A stretch of 64,000 nucleotides of DNA from Microcaldota archaeon (GCA_016212525.1 JACRGD010000005.1:252071-316070), one strand, 5' to 3'; counted from the first letter of the stretch, positions 52,382-61,665 are shown. Numbers and translations: made by a program. The notes: a model not told the origin generated them from the sequence alone.

Positions 52382-52440
52382 GTTAGAAATATTAGATAGA
52401 GGGAAATAAAGAACCAGCGCACGCAAAGGGAAAGACCAAA

Positions 52441-52926
52441 TTAAAATTCACGTAGTGAAGAAGCCATATGATCAAAGACGGGAGTTAGTTCGGATTTTTT
52501 GTTTTGAGGCCCACCCCAAAGCAGGGAATAAACTGCTCGCTTTGATAAAAACATAATACCTCCACCGAAAAATAGCGTGCTTGCGGATTTGTATGAATAC
52601 TCACGTAAATAGGCAGGAAAATTTAGAAAGGTAGATTTTTTAGGAGTGCAAAATACACCCGAACTGGGAGACTCAAGTACATCTTTTGCATATTTATCAA
52701 AATCAGAGGGAGATGGCAAATTTAGATCGACAAATAAAGAAAAAGTGGATTTGCCGTCTTTAGAGGAAAACGCAAGAGTATATTTTCGATCGTCAATGGC
52801 AATATCCTGATCAAAAATCCAATTCGATGGATATTCTATTGAAAATTTCTCCAGCGGATCAGTAAAAATAAGATAGGCTGGAGGAGGAGAAGGCGATTTT
52901 GAGAATAAACGGGAAAGAAAGTTCAT
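52441..52926 (-). CDS. PsbP/Mog1-like (DUF1795-type) protein
   Basis: 161 residues. TDPLEKFSIEYPSNWIFDQD is the typical N-terminal strand of PsbP/Mog1/DUF1795 proteins, and the C-terminus (VFDHMASSLREF) also fits. No signal peptide is obvious, although a hydrophobic/Pro-rich start (FLSRLFSKSPSPPPAYLIF) precedes the domain. ATG at 52924-52926. Function unknown. Confidence 0.55.
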   Translation of the reverse strand: MNFLSRLFSKSPSPPPAYLIFTDPLEKFSIEYPSNWIFDQDIAIDDRKYTLAFSSKDGKSTFSLFVDLNLPSPSDFDKYAKDVLESPSSGVFCTPKKSTFLNFPAYLREYSYKSASTLFFGGGIMFLSKRAVYSLLWGGPQNKKSELTPVFDHMASSLREF

Positions 52927-52974
52927 AATCAAACAACCGCAAGAAAAATTAAATAATCAGCACAATATCAGATC

Positions 52975-54021
52975 ATGTTTGTTCACATAGACATGGACTA
53001 TTTTTTTGCGCAGGTAGAAGAAAGAGACAGACCAGAAATAAAGAACAAAATCGTGGTGGTTTGTGTCTTTAGTGGAAGAACAGAAGACTCAGGAGTAGTG
53101 AGTACGGTCAATTATGAGGGTAGAAAATATGGAATAAAATCAGGGCTACCGATTGTTTTTGCAAAAAAGAAAGCGGAGGGAAAAGATGCGATATTTTTAC
53201 CGATGGACCGGGAAAGATATGAAACTGCATCGATGCAAATCGATGAAGTTATAAGGAACAAAATGGACTATGTGGTTCAGGCAAGCATAGATGAATGGAA
53301 TTGTTTTGATGAAAAAGCACTTGAAAAAGCACAGCAAATAAAGAAAGAAATATTTGAGAGGACTGATCTTAAGTGCACCATTGGAGTTGCACCATCAGTA
53401 TTAGGTGCAAAAATGGCCGCGGCAACGGTCAAACCAAACGGATTTTTAGTATTAAACGAAAACGAGGAACATGAACTCGTCGAAAAATCAGAATTACGAG
53501 ACGTTCCTGGAATTGGAAACAAAACGGCTGAGGCACTTGGGCAGATGGGAGCAAGAAAGATAGAAGACATAAAGAACATAGACCCGACAAAAATAATTCA
53601 GATATTTGGCAAAAAAATAGGAATTGGAATCATAAACCTGGGAAATGGAGAATACGTAAAAGAATTGGGAGAAGAAAGAGAACAGGAAGGAATTAGTCGG
53701 ATAGGAACACTCAAGGAATTAACAAGAGACACAATGAAAATAGAGGAGAAAATCGAGGAACTAGAAGGAGAAGCAAAAGAGTGGCTCATGAAAAATAAGA
53801 AGGCATATAGAACGATCTCAATAATTTTCATAACAAGAGACCTAAAAATACATACTAAATCAAAAAGTTCAAGAAATCCCAAAAGATATAGTGAAAATAT
53901 CCAAAAGGAAAAACACGGATTGATATCAGAATTCATAAAAGAGAATCCATCCGACATACGTCGAGTTGGAATTAGATTTGGAAACTTAAGCGACCTAAGC
54001 GGACAGACAACGCTTTTCTAG
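52975..54021 (+). CDS. dinB: DNA polymerase IV (Y family, Dpo4-like)
   Basis: Translesion polymerase, 348 residues. HIDMDYFFAQVEERDRPEIK holds the first catalytic Asp and steric gate, and YVVQASIDEWNCFD the second pair. SVLGAKMAAATVKPNGF and DVPGIGNKTAEALGQMGA (HhH thumb) follow. The conserved SIDE is intact. An A/T-rich TATA-like stretch about 25 bases upstream suggests a leaderless message. It lacks a PCNA-binding motif that I can identify; the C-terminus ends GQTTLF, which fits a short PIP box. Confidence 0.95.
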   Translation: MFVHIDMDYFFAQVEERDRPEIKNKIVVVCVFSGRTEDSGVVSTVNYEGRKYGIKSGLPIVFAKKKAEGKDAIFLPMDRERYETASMQIDEVIRNKMDYVVQASIDEWNCFDEKALEKAQQIKKEIFERTDLKCTIGVAPSVLGAKMAAATVKPNGFLVLNENEEHELVEKSELRDVPGIGNKTAEALGQMGARKIEDIKNIDPTKIIQIFGKKIGIGIINLGNGEYVKELGEEREQEGISRIGTLKELTRDTMKIEEKIEELEGEAKEWLMKNKKAYRTISIIFITRDLKIHTKSKSSRNPKRYSENIQKEKHGLISEFIKENPSDIRRVGIRFGNLSDLSGQTTLF

Positions 54022-54056
54022 TAAAACAGGTTAGGATCACAAACAGGACGAATAAA

Positions 54057-54755
54057 TTACCCCCAACCCTCGAATTTCATTTTCTTTGGATCTGCACCAA
54101 GTTCACTCGCATACTGCTTAAAGGACTTGATCATCTCCAAAGGACCGCACATCCAATATGAATAGATTTTTGGATCAGAAAGATTTTTTGCCATTAATTC
54201 CTTGGAAATGCGACCGAGTTCACCAGTCCAGGGAGTAAGCTGTTGAGTAAGAGTAACTACAATTTTAATGTTAGGAGATTCTTTTGAGATTCGATCCATC
54301 TCAGAAGAATAAAGAATAGAATCAGAATTTTTTGCACTATAAATAAAAACAACATTTTGATTACTTTTAGTGCGACTAACAAAGCGAAGCATGCTCATCA
54401 TTGGAGCGACACCAGTACCTCCGGCAAGAAAACAACAATTGCTCGCATCAGAAAGGCCAAAATGACCAAGGGGGCCCTCGACACCCAAAATAGAGCCAAC
54501 AGACATAGAGGAGAGTTTGGAAGTGAACTGTCCACCAGGGACAATCTTTATACAAAATTCCAGATACTTTGAAGCAGGATCTGAAGAAATAGAATAAGGA
54601 CGCTTAAGTGAAGAGGAACCTGAAGGATCAAGAAGATGGAGAAATGCAAATTGACCAGGGGAAAACGAAAATAGCTGCCCTGAAAGTGGCTCGAGACGAA
54701 GAACATAGACATCTGAGGTCATCAATTCTGAATAAACAAGACGAAAATGTTGCAT
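54057..54755 (-). CDS. FAD/NAD(P)-binding ferredoxin reductase-like protein
   Basis: 232 residues from the ATG at 54753-54755; a TTG at 54764, 3 bases after GGTGAT, is an alternative. FAD site SLKRPYSISS, glycine-rich LAGGTGVAPMMSMLRF, and C-terminal YWMCGPLEMI identify the FNR family with no attached ferredoxin domain. It transfers electrons between NAD(P)H and a flavin or separate ferredoxin. Partner unknown. Confidence 0.85.
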   Translation of the reverse strand: MQHFRLVYSELMTSDVYVLRLEPLSGQLFSFSPGQFAFLHLLDPSGSSSLKRPYSISSDPASKYLEFCIKIVPGGQFTSKLSSMSVGSILGVEGPLGHFGLSDASNCCFLAGGTGVAPMMSMLRFVSRTKSNQNVVFIYSAKNSDSILYSSEMDRISKESPNIKIVVTLTQQLTPWTGELGRISKELMAKNLSDPKIYSYWMCGPLEMIKSFKQYASELGADPKKMKFEGWG

Positions 54756-54835
54756 GGTTGGCAATAGATCACCAGGAGAAATTATCAAAAGTACAATTGA
54801 GTTAAATATTTAAAATTAGAACGCTAAAGAGTTGC

Positions 54836-55567
54836 ATGCAAGACCTAAGACGAGTTTTTGAATACTCAACACAGGACTATCTGGAAAAATACAAACTGAT
54901 ACAGCTTTTTTCGATACCGTTTGTAATCGCATTCTTCATACCAATACTCGCTGCAGCGCCAACGTATTTGGCATTTGGAGGAATTTTCTTAAGAACAGGC
55001 AGTCTCCCGGACCTATCAGGATTCGATATAGGAATAACGATTCTGGGATATGCGATCTCTGTTTTTTTGATTTCGGACACAATAGTAAATCTAAACATAA
55101 TAACTAAATCAAAAAGAACAATGACTAACATAAAAAGCGAGATAATGAACGCGCTCGCAACATATGGACTTCGAATATTTGCAATAAATACAGCAGTAGT
55201 GATTATTCTATTCATATTGCAGATCTTAACTTACGAACTACCAGGAACCCAGATAATATATCCACTAATTTCGCTCGCAGTTGCGTACATTCTTTTCTTC
55301 ATAGCCCCTGCAATAGTCATAGATGATTCTGGAATAATGGAGGGACTAGTTAAGTCTGCCACAATGGCAATCAAAAAACCAATATACATAGGAGTTTGGA
55401 TCCTCCTTGCCTTTGTATTGTTCTCAATAGTTAAATTAATTGGAGATTTTGTGCTTGGTAGCTTTTCCGGATATTTCGTCCTATTAGTCAACGCACTCTT
55501 AGTGCTGCCATTTCTGACGGTTCTTCAGACGCATATGTACATGGAAAAATACCCCCTAGCGAGGTAA
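54836..55567 (+). CDS. Hypothetical multi-pass membrane protein
   Basis: 243 residues, about six membrane helices (first near 22-45). Short charged N-terminus (MQDLRRVFEYSTQDYLEKYK). Ends 4 bases before the isopentenyl isomerase gene start, so likely co-transcribed. It resembles generic archaeal membrane proteins of the DUF4013 style; assignment not firm. Confidence 0.55.
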   Translation: MQDLRRVFEYSTQDYLEKYKLIQLFSIPFVIAFFIPILAAAPTYLAFGGIFLRTGSLPDLSGFDIGITILGYAISVFLISDTIVNLNIITKSKRTMTNIKSEIMNALATYGLRIFAINTAVVIILFILQILTYELPGTQIIYPLISLAVAYILFFIAPAIVIDDSGIMEGLVKSATMAIKKPIYIGVWILLAFVLFSIVKLIGDFVLGSFSGYFVLLVNALLVLPFLTVLQTHMYMEKYPLAR

Positions 55568-55571
55568 CAAA

Positions 55572-56561
55572 ATGACCAATAAAACAGAGTCAAGAAAAAA
55601 AGATCACGTAGAACTGGTAGTAAAAAAAGGGGCACAATATACAAAGACAAACGGATTAGAGAAGTTTGAATTCATTCACAACGCATTGCCTGAAACGGCG
55701 CTCGAAGAAGTCGATCTTAGCTCCAACTTTTTGGGTAAAACAATTAACTGGCCAATGATGATTGTTGGCATGACAGGCGGATATGAAGATGCACAGAGAA
55801 TAAACCGAGAACTCGCAAAAACTGCCGAAAAATATGGGATACCTTTTGGACTTGGATCGCAGAGAGCCATGATCGAAAAACCCGAATTAGCAAAAACTTA
55901 CGAAGTTAGAAGTGTCGCGCCAAACATACCCATAGTAGGAAATATAGGCGCAGCACAACTAAAAAAATATAAAATTGGACAGATCGATGAGATGCTTTGC
56001 AAAATAGGCGCGGATGGTCTTGCAATACACCTTAATGCACTCCAAGAAGTAATACAACCAGAAGGAGACGTAGATTTTAGCGGAGTTATTGGTAAGATAG
56101 CAGACACCTGCGATAAATTAGAACTACCGGTAGTAGTAAAGGAAACCGGAGCAGGAATAAATCAAGATGTGGCGATTAAACTGCGAGAAGCAGGAGTAAA
56201 ATGGATAGATGTTTCTGGATCTGGTGGAACGTCCTGGAGTAAAGTCGAATATTTAAGAGGCGGCAATATATCTGGATTCGAAAACTGGGGAATACCAACC
56301 GCAGAGGCAATAATCCAATGTCGAGGAGTTTTGCCATTAATTGCAAGCGGTGGGATAAGAACAGGAATTGAGGGAGCCAAAACAATTGCACTGGGAGCAG
56401 ATATCTGCGGTGCTGGATATCCATTTATCGAAGCGCTGGCCAAAGGAAGACTGGATCAAAAAACGCAGGAGTTTACAAAACAAATGCAGATATGCGCATT
56501 TTTAACCGGATCTAAGACAATTGACGAACTAAAAAAGGCTAAAATGAGGTATTTGGGATAA
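55572..56561 (+). CDS. fni: Isopentenyl-diphosphate delta-isomerase, type 2
   Basis: FMN-dependent isomerase giving dimethylallyl diphosphate for archaeal isoprenoid lipids. 329 residues, TIM barrel. Blocks: RKKDHVELVVKKGAQY (N-terminal), MIVGMTGGYEDAQRIN, GLGSQRAMIEKPE, HLNALQEVIQPEGDVDF, VKETGAGINQDVAIKL, and SGSGGTSWSKVE (FMN phosphate). All typical. Confidence 0.96.
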   Translation: MTNKTESRKKDHVELVVKKGAQYTKTNGLEKFEFIHNALPETALEEVDLSSNFLGKTINWPMMIVGMTGGYEDAQRINRELAKTAEKYGIPFGLGSQRAMIEKPELAKTYEVRSVAPNIPIVGNIGAAQLKKYKIGQIDEMLCKIGADGLAIHLNALQEVIQPEGDVDFSGVIGKIADTCDKLELPVVVKETGAGINQDVAIKLREAGVKWIDVSGSGGTSWSKVEYLRGGNISGFENWGIPTAEAIIQCRGVLPLIASGGIRTGIEGAKTIALGADICGAGYPFIEALAKGRLDQKTQEFTKQMQICAFLTGSKTIDELKKAKMRYLG

Positions 56562-56574
56562 AGAAGTGACAAAC

Positions 56575-56583
56575 ATTTAAATA
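56575..56583 (+). promoter_or_regulatory. TATA box of the 56.6 kb gene
   Basis: ATTTAAATA, centred 27 bases before the ATG at 56606; leaderless. Confidence 0.5.
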
Positions 56584-56605
56584 GAAGTTTAACGACAATT
56601 TATAC

Positions 56606-58360
56606 ATGCTTCACAGAAAAGCATTTATTGACACACTTAGCAGAACTCCGGTCAGTTCAACCGTGCACGTAGTAAATCTACGTTATGTTGGTGAAATAGG
56701 CAGAATAGGTCAAAAATTTTTAGAAAACGAACTTGGATATAAAAAAGCACATGCAACTCATGCAGTAAGGGCAGCTACTACTGCAGCAATAACAATTGGC
56801 AAACCAGACATAGTATTTTTAGGCCTCTTTTCAGAAGAAGCGGCAATAGCTGCAAAGGGCGATTCTAGAGCATTTAATAGAGCAGTTGAACGATTTCATC
56901 AGGCAATATTAAGAGATGGTTGTTTTGATGACAAAACTGTTCGTTGGACAGCTACAGCGCTTTCAGGCTTAAAGCCCGAACATATAGGTGCACTCGTAAA
57001 TCAAGATCGTGAACCAATGCCTAAAAATTTAGGAGAAGCACTAGCAAGAAAAGAACAGTATGAAAGAATAATTGCAGCTGGAAAGTTAGAGCCGATACTA
57101 AGAGCTACGATTCATGCTGATATAGGACAACACATTCTTGCAAGCGCAGATACATTACAAAGAACATACAGAGGAGCACGTTTAGATGTAAACTTACCCC
57201 TAAACTATGCCTTTCCCATAGGCACATATTATCTTCCAATAGCAGAAAAAAACGGCCTTTATGCAGTCGGAAGGGATGAAGAACGAAGACTGGATGTCGT
57301 TGATGCGCTCTGTAGTGTCCTTTGTTTCGGTGTTGATCCAAAGAGATATTTTGAAATGAGAAAAATGATAGAAGAGCACTTATTGAGAGATCTTTTAGAA
57401 ATAAAAAGAACTCTAGATGAATTAATAGTAAATGGAAAAACAGGCTTAATTAAAGATGCACGAAAAAAAGGAGATTTTGAAAGAGGAGACATAGAAATAG
57501 GATTCAAAAAAACAGGAAGAATAATGTATAAATTACAGTTCGATCCAGATATACCAAAAGTAGAAAGGATAACTGCGGATTTTGTAATAGACGAAATAAA
57601 AGATATGCTTAGAGGAAAGGCATTAACCGGAGAAGAGGGGGATGGAAAGGGCGCACTTGAAAAAACATGTATGACTTTAGAAGATGCAGGATTTAAAAAA
57701 ATAAGCAATGTTGAATCCAGAATAAGTGAAATAGGTGGAAAAGTTTTTTGGAAAGTCAACCTACTAACGCCTCCAATAAAAGGTCGTAGATATAAAATAG
57801 AACTCCAAGCAGTACCAAAAGAAATCAATGGTGAAATGGAAGACGGAGACGCAACACATGCGCTTATGCAGGCGATAAAATTGCATCATTTAATTGGAGT
57901 AAGCAGGGAAGAAATGAGAGACGTAGTCCTATCTTCTGAATTAATGAGGCGTGAAACTGCCAGAAGTTTGCTTAGACAAGCAGTGGGAGTAAAGAGTAAT
58001 GGTAAGGATGAACTACCCAATTTAACTACAGTGATGCTGTCATTTGATAACAGAGCAGGTTATGTACCAACAGTGGTTTATGAAGGAGCGACCGTAGCAG
58101 ACGTAGTAGCCCAACACATTAACATAGCAACTCCGGGTCTTGTTGCAACAATAAATGGAGAACGTGCACCATTTAGAAGGAAAGTAGGAATACGAGACAT
58201 GATTAATGTACATGTAAATGGTAACCCGGCCATGGGAATTGACAGAGCCGTGGGCATCATGGAACACGTAGTTACACCAGAAGCAGTAACTCAACTGGCA
58301 GGGTTAATATTTGAGATACTCTTTAGAGAAAATAGAGATGGGAGAAGGAAGAGAAATTAA
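56606..58360 (+). CDS. Large protein with C-terminal TGS domain; possible divergent RelA/SpoT homolog
   Basis: 584 residues. The C-terminus (about 510-565) reads as a TGS domain (PTVVYEGATVADVVAQHINI, then VATINGERAPFRRKVGIRDM). The middle (about 300-420) is an alpha/beta segment with KVERITADFVIDEIKDMLRG and KIELQAVPKE..DGDATHALMQ, which faintly recalls RelA/SpoT synthetase (EIQIRT...AAH). The N-terminus is helical with scattered His/Glu, like an eroded HD domain. Architecture, not conserved active-site residues, suggests the relation, so (p)ppGpp synthesis must not be assumed. Overlaps the convergent lrp by 4 bases. Confidence 0.4.
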   Translation: MLHRKAFIDTLSRTPVSSTVHVVNLRYVGEIGRIGQKFLENELGYKKAHATHAVRAATTAAITIGKPDIVFLGLFSEEAAIAAKGDSRAFNRAVERFHQAILRDGCFDDKTVRWTATALSGLKPEHIGALVNQDREPMPKNLGEALARKEQYERIIAAGKLEPILRATIHADIGQHILASADTLQRTYRGARLDVNLPLNYAFPIGTYYLPIAEKNGLYAVGRDEERRLDVVDALCSVLCFGVDPKRYFEMRKMIEEHLLRDLLEIKRTLDELIVNGKTGLIKDARKKGDFERGDIEIGFKKTGRIMYKLQFDPDIPKVERITADFVIDEIKDMLRGKALTGEEGDGKGALEKTCMTLEDAGFKKISNVESRISEIGGKVFWKVNLLTPPIKGRRYKIELQAVPKEINGEMEDGDATHALMQAIKLHHLIGVSREEMRDVVLSSELMRRETARSLLRQAVGVKSNGKDELPNLTTVMLSFDNRAGYVPTVVYEGATVADVVAQHINIATPGLVATINGERAPFRRKVGIRDMINVHVNGNPAMGIDRAVGIMEHVVTPEAVTQLAGLIFEILFRENRDGRRKRN

Positions 58361-58827
58361 ACTTCACTAAATTCAGTAAGTCTTTTCACAACGTTCAAAA
58401 CAATATTTGTATTTGTTTTTTCAACACCACTAACTCCGATTATTTTTTTCACAAGAGAACTTAATTGGGATCTGTTTTTACACATGAGAATGGCAATAGC
58501 ATCATAATCACCAGTAGTATCCCAAACTGCCGCAACACCAGGAAATTCAGAAATTTTTTGTTCGACCTCGGGAAGATTTTTACCAGAAATGTTGATTTCT
58601 ACAACAGCCATGAATTCAAAGCCGAGCTTTAGATAGTCCAATCGACAGCCATAGCCAGTAATATATCCGAGCGATTCGAGATTTTTAATTCGCTCAATTA
58701 TTGCGGCAGGAGACATTTTTAAAAAACGAGCCAGTTCCCGATAGGATCGATTGGAGTTAATCAAAAGTTCACCAAGAATTTTTCGGTCTAGTTCGTCTAG
58801 TTCGCGTTCGACGATTTTAATTCGCAT
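58357..58827 (-). CDS. lrp: Lrp/AsnC family transcriptional regulator
   Basis: 156 residues. N-terminal HTH (LDRKILGELLINSNRSYREL, then ARFLKMSPAAIIERIKNLES) and C-terminal RAM domain (VVEINISGK..., PGVAAVWDTTGDYDAIAIL) that binds amino acids and forms octamers. Divergent from glnA across 125 bases that contain inverted repeats; so control of glnA and itself is likely. TTATAAA about 27 bases ahead of the ATG, no ribosome binding site. Confidence 0.92.
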   Translation of the reverse strand: MRIKIVERELDELDRKILGELLINSNRSYRELARFLKMSPAAIIERIKNLESLGYITGYGCRLDYLKLGFEFMAVVEINISGKNLPEVEQKISEFPGVAAVWDTTGDYDAIAILMCKNRSQLSSLVKKIIGVSGVEKTNTNIVLNVVKRLTEFSEV

Positions 58828-58830
58828 AAA

Positions 58831-58878
58831 CCAAACAATTGTCTGGAAGATTTATAAAATGCACCCATAAATGTTTGG
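58831..58878. promoter_or_regulatory. Shared lrp-glnA control region
   Basis: Between the divergent genes CCAAACA (58831-58837) and TGTTTGG (58872-58878) form a perfect 7-base inverted repeat around the lrp TATA box (TTATAAA at about 58851-58858). A second palindromic AACAATTGT touches the first arm. The layout fits Lrp binding to shut its own promoter. The glnA TATA candidate is CTTTTTAAG at about 58902. Confidence 0.5.
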
Positions 58879-58952
58879 AAAAACAAAAAAAGAACAACTT
58901 TTTAAGCATAATTGAGTTATTTGAGCAAGTAACTTATTTTAGAGGGAATTTT

Positions 58953-60362
58953 ATGGATGCAAGAATGGCAAAAGAACTCGTTCAGAAGGAAAACCTGGAA
59001 TTTGTAGATGTAAAATTTGTTGATTTGTTTGGACAATGGCAACACCTCACATTACCAGTGAATATGTTCGAATTTAGCGACAAGGATTCTGTTCCTTTCG
59101 ATGGTTCATCAATTAGAGGATTTAAAGAAATTAATGAGAGCGACATGGTACTTAATCTGGATTATTCTACTGCGATGATTGATCCTTTTTCGTCAAAAAC
59201 GCTTTCAGTAATTTGCGATGTCTATGATCCGTTTCACAAGAAAGCATATGAACGGGACCCGAGGGGAATTGCTAAAAAAGCAGAAGAATATCTAAAGACG
59301 ACCCAGGTAGGAGACACTGTTTATTTTGGCCCAGAAGCAGAATTCTTCGTCTTTGACCATATGAGATTCGGCCAGAACGAGAACATGGGATATTACGAAA
59401 TAGACTCGGAAGAAGGAATATGGAACTCGGGAGATGGGGAGAGTCCAAATTTAGCATATAGACCAAGATTTAAAGAAGGATATTTCCCGGTTGCACCGCA
59501 TGACACATTGCAGGAATTAAGAAACGAGATGGTCAGAACGATGATGAAATGCGGTCTCAAAATAGAAAGACATCACCACGAAGTAGCGACTGCGGGCCAG
59601 TGTGAAATCAATTTCAGATTCGATACACTAAGAAAGGCAGCAGACGATATGATGGTCTACAAATATATAGTTAAGAATGTCGCACGAAAACATGGAAAAG
59701 TAGCGACGTTCATGCCAAAACCATTGTTCAACGATAACGGCTCCGGAATGCACTGCCACCAATCGATTTGGAAAGCTGGACGAAATACATTCGCAGGAGA
59801 CGGAATAGGAGGATTGAGTGAAACGGCACTTTACTACGTAGGAGGACTCTTGACTCACGCAAGAGCACTTGCAGCGATACTCTCTCCAACAACAAACTCA
59901 TATAAAAGGCTGGTTCCAGGCTTTGAGGCGCCAGTAAATCTTGCATATAGTCTTGCAAATAGAAGCGCCGCAGTACGAATCCCATTAACTGCAGAAGGCA
60001 ACAGCGCAGCGAAAAGAGTCGAATATAGACCACCGGACCCGGCAGCAAATCCATATATAGCATTTGCAGCCCTGACAATGGCAGGACTGGACGGAATTAA
60101 AAGAAAAATAGATCCGGGCGAAGCGATAAAAGAGAACATATATCACATGAGTCCGGAAAAGACAGCAAAAATAAGAAAACTGCCAGGAAGTCTTAATGAA
60201 GCAATCAAAGAACTTGAAGCAGACCATCAGTTCCTTTTAGAAGGAAATGTCTTCACAAAAGACTTGATCGAAACATGGATTGATCATAAGAGAGCAAAGG
60301 AGATCGATCAGATAAGATTAAGACCACACCCATGGGAATTCCATCTTTACCATGATGTCTAG
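58953..60362 (+). CDS. glnA: Glutamine synthetase, type I
   Basis: 469 residues, equal to the bacterial GSI length. Makes glutamine from glutamate, ammonia and ATP as a dodecamer. [46 protein letters not shown] (latch) and [20 protein letters not shown] match the active site. NIYHMSPE near the C-terminus has a tyrosine in the place of the adenylylation-site tyrosine but not its usual DLPPE context. ATG at 58953, with AGAGGGA before it. Divergent from lrp; its product feeds GlmS. Confidence 0.97.
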   Translation: MDARMAKELVQKENLEFVDVKFVDLFGQWQHLTLPVNMFEFSDKDSVPFDGSSIRGFKEINESDMVLNLDYSTAMIDPFSSKTLSVICDVYDPFHKKAYERDPRGIAKKAEEYLKTTQVGDTVYFGPEAEFFVFDHMRFGQNENMGYYEIDSEEGIWNSGDGESPNLAYRPRFKEGYFPVAPHDTLQELRNEMVRTMMKCGLKIERHHHEVATAGQCEINFRFDTLRKAADDMMVYKYIVKNVARKHGKVATFMPKPLFNDNGSGMHCHQSIWKAGRNTFAGDGIGGLSETALYYVGGLLTHARALAAILSPTTNSYKRLVPGFEAPVNLAYSLANRSAAVRIPLTAEGNSAAKRVEYRPPDPAANPYIAFAALTMAGLDGIKRKIDPGEAIKENIYHMSPEKTAKIRKLPGSLNEAIKELEADHQFLLEGNVFTKDLIETWIDHKRAKEIDQIRLRPHPWEFHLYHDV

Positions 60363-60385
60363 CTACGGACGTTAGGACGTAGCTA
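60360..60385 (+). terminator. Hairpin overlapping the glnA stop codon
   Basis: TAGCTACG and CGTAGCTA form a perfect 8-bp stem around a 10-base loop, starting at the T of the glnA TAG stop. It can mark the 3' end of the message or stabilise it. No T run follows closely. Confidence 0.4.
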
Positions 60386-60452
60386 ATATCGACTTTGGAA
60401 CATAAATGAACTGAGGTCAGGTCTTTTTATTTTCTTTTTACAAACTTTTTTT

Positions 60453-61241
60453 ATGAACAAAAAAGCACTAATAACAGGACCCACAAGCGGAATCGGATAC
60501 GAATTAGCACGCATTTTTGCGAATAATGGGTTTGACTTAATTTTGGTAGGAAGAAACAGGGAAAAACTCGAAAAGGTTGCCAGCGAGTTAAAGAACACAG
60601 AGACAAATTGCGACATCATAGTTTCAGATTTAGTTGGAAAAGAAGCCGCAATTGGAGTTTTTGAAGAAACAAGGAAAAAAAGACTAGACGTGGACATATT
60701 AGTGAACAACGCCGGGTTTGGCCTTTATGGCGAATTTTCAAAAACAGATATAGATAAGGAAATCGAAATGATAGAATTGAACATAGTAACATTAACAACA
60801 CTAACCAAACTATTTTTACCTCAAATGATAGCTCGAAAAAGTGGAAAAATACTGAATTTGGCGTCAACAGCAGCATTTCAACCAGGACCCCTAATGGCAG
60901 TGTACTATGCAACCAAGGCATATGTACTTCATTTTAGCGAAGCGATAGCCGAGGAGCTTAAAGAAACAGGTGTAAGCGTAACGGCGTTATGTCCAGGACC
61001 AACAGAAACAGGATTCCAAAAAGAAGCCAAAATGGATAATTCAGTAGAAGTTTTAAGAAAGGAGAATGTCATGGATGCAAAAACAGTTGCCAAGGTAGGA
61101 TATGATGCATTGATTTCACGAAAAGTCATTGCAGTAGCAGGTTTGAAAAACAAGATAACTGCAGAATTAGTAAGGATCGCACCCAGGTCAATAGTTCGAA
61201 AGATAGTCAAAAAGATACAGGAAAGCAAAACAGAAAAATAG
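60453..61241 (+). CDS. Short-chain dehydrogenase/reductase
   Basis: 262 residues. Rossmann TGPTSGIGYELA (Gly-rich, NADP-type), NNAGFGLYG, Ser in LASTAAF, and YYATKAYVLHFSEAI (Tyr/Lys). CPGPTETGF follows. The C-terminus has a basic helix region (VRKIVKKIQESKTEK). Substrate unknown; lipid or sugar reductases are likely relatives. Confidence 0.92.
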   Translation: MNKKALITGPTSGIGYELARIFANNGFDLILVGRNREKLEKVASELKNTETNCDIIVSDLVGKEAAIGVFEETRKKRLDVDILVNNAGFGLYGEFSKTDIDKEIEMIELNIVTLTTLTKLFLPQMIARKSGKILNLASTAAFQPGPLMAVYYATKAYVLHFSEAIAEELKETGVSVTALCPGPTETGFQKEAKMDNSVEVLRKENVMDAKTVAKVGYDALISRKVIAVAGLKNKITAELVRIAPRSIVRKIVKKIQESKTEK

Positions 61242-61244
61242 ATC

Positions 61245-61361
61245 GGGCCCGGGGGGATTTGAACCCCCGGCCTGTGGATTTCAACCTTTTAGGAAAAGTT
61301 TAATCAAAACTTTCTCTAAAGGATAAAAGTCCAACGCTCTACCAAGCTGAGCTACGGGCCC
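61245..61361 (-). tRNA. tRNA-Lys (UUU) with 44-base intron
   Basis: Acceptor GGGCCCG/CGGGCCC, D arm GCTC..GAGC, T arm GGGGG-TTCAAAT-CCCCC are all sound. The anticodon loop reads C-T-TTT-A at the exon boundary, then an intron (61280-61323) at the canonical 37/38 site. The intron contains AAAGTTT/AAACTTT, closed by CCTTTAG/CTAAAAGG, consistent with a bulge-helix-bulge. The anticodon stem pairs 28-31 with 39-42; 27:43 would be T opposite C. CCA is not encoded. Confidence 0.9.
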
Positions 61362-61515
61362 AATTGTAAAAACCAAATTGACATCCAGAGCATACGCTCC
61401 CAAAATCAAATTGGCATTTAGATAATTTAAAGAATGATTTATAAATAGAGCCTCAGGCTTTTAAAACATTTGATCGTATAATTGAATTGGTTTTATTTGA
61501 TTTAAATAAAGCCAT

Positions 61516-61665
61516 GCCGGGTTGGCAGATCGGCTATGCGTCCGCCTGCAGAGCGGAATAGAGGGGTTCAAAGGCTTTTTGACTTCTGTTTTCTTAGGAT
61601 AAAAACCCGGGAAAAATCCTGAGGCAGAATGGGTCAAAAAAGTCGAATTTTTCCTCTACCCGGCT
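61516..61665 (+). tRNA. tRNA-Cys (GCA) with probable 79-base intron in the T-loop
   Basis: GCCGGGT at 61516 pairs with ACCCGGC at 61658-61664. The discriminator is T, as in all tRNA-Cys. D arm GCAG...ATGC, anticodon stem TCCGC/GCGGA with loop CT-GCA-GA, and T stem AGGGG/CCTCT (one G-U) are good. The T-loop begins TTCAA, then 79 bases (61572-61650) intervene before TT closes the loop. The insert folds on itself (GACTTCTG with CAGAA..GTC; AGGAT/ATCCT). TTC/GAA pairing and an AAA bulge flank the 5' junction, resembling a relaxed bulge-helix-bulge. The exact splice points are inferred. Confidence 0.8.
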
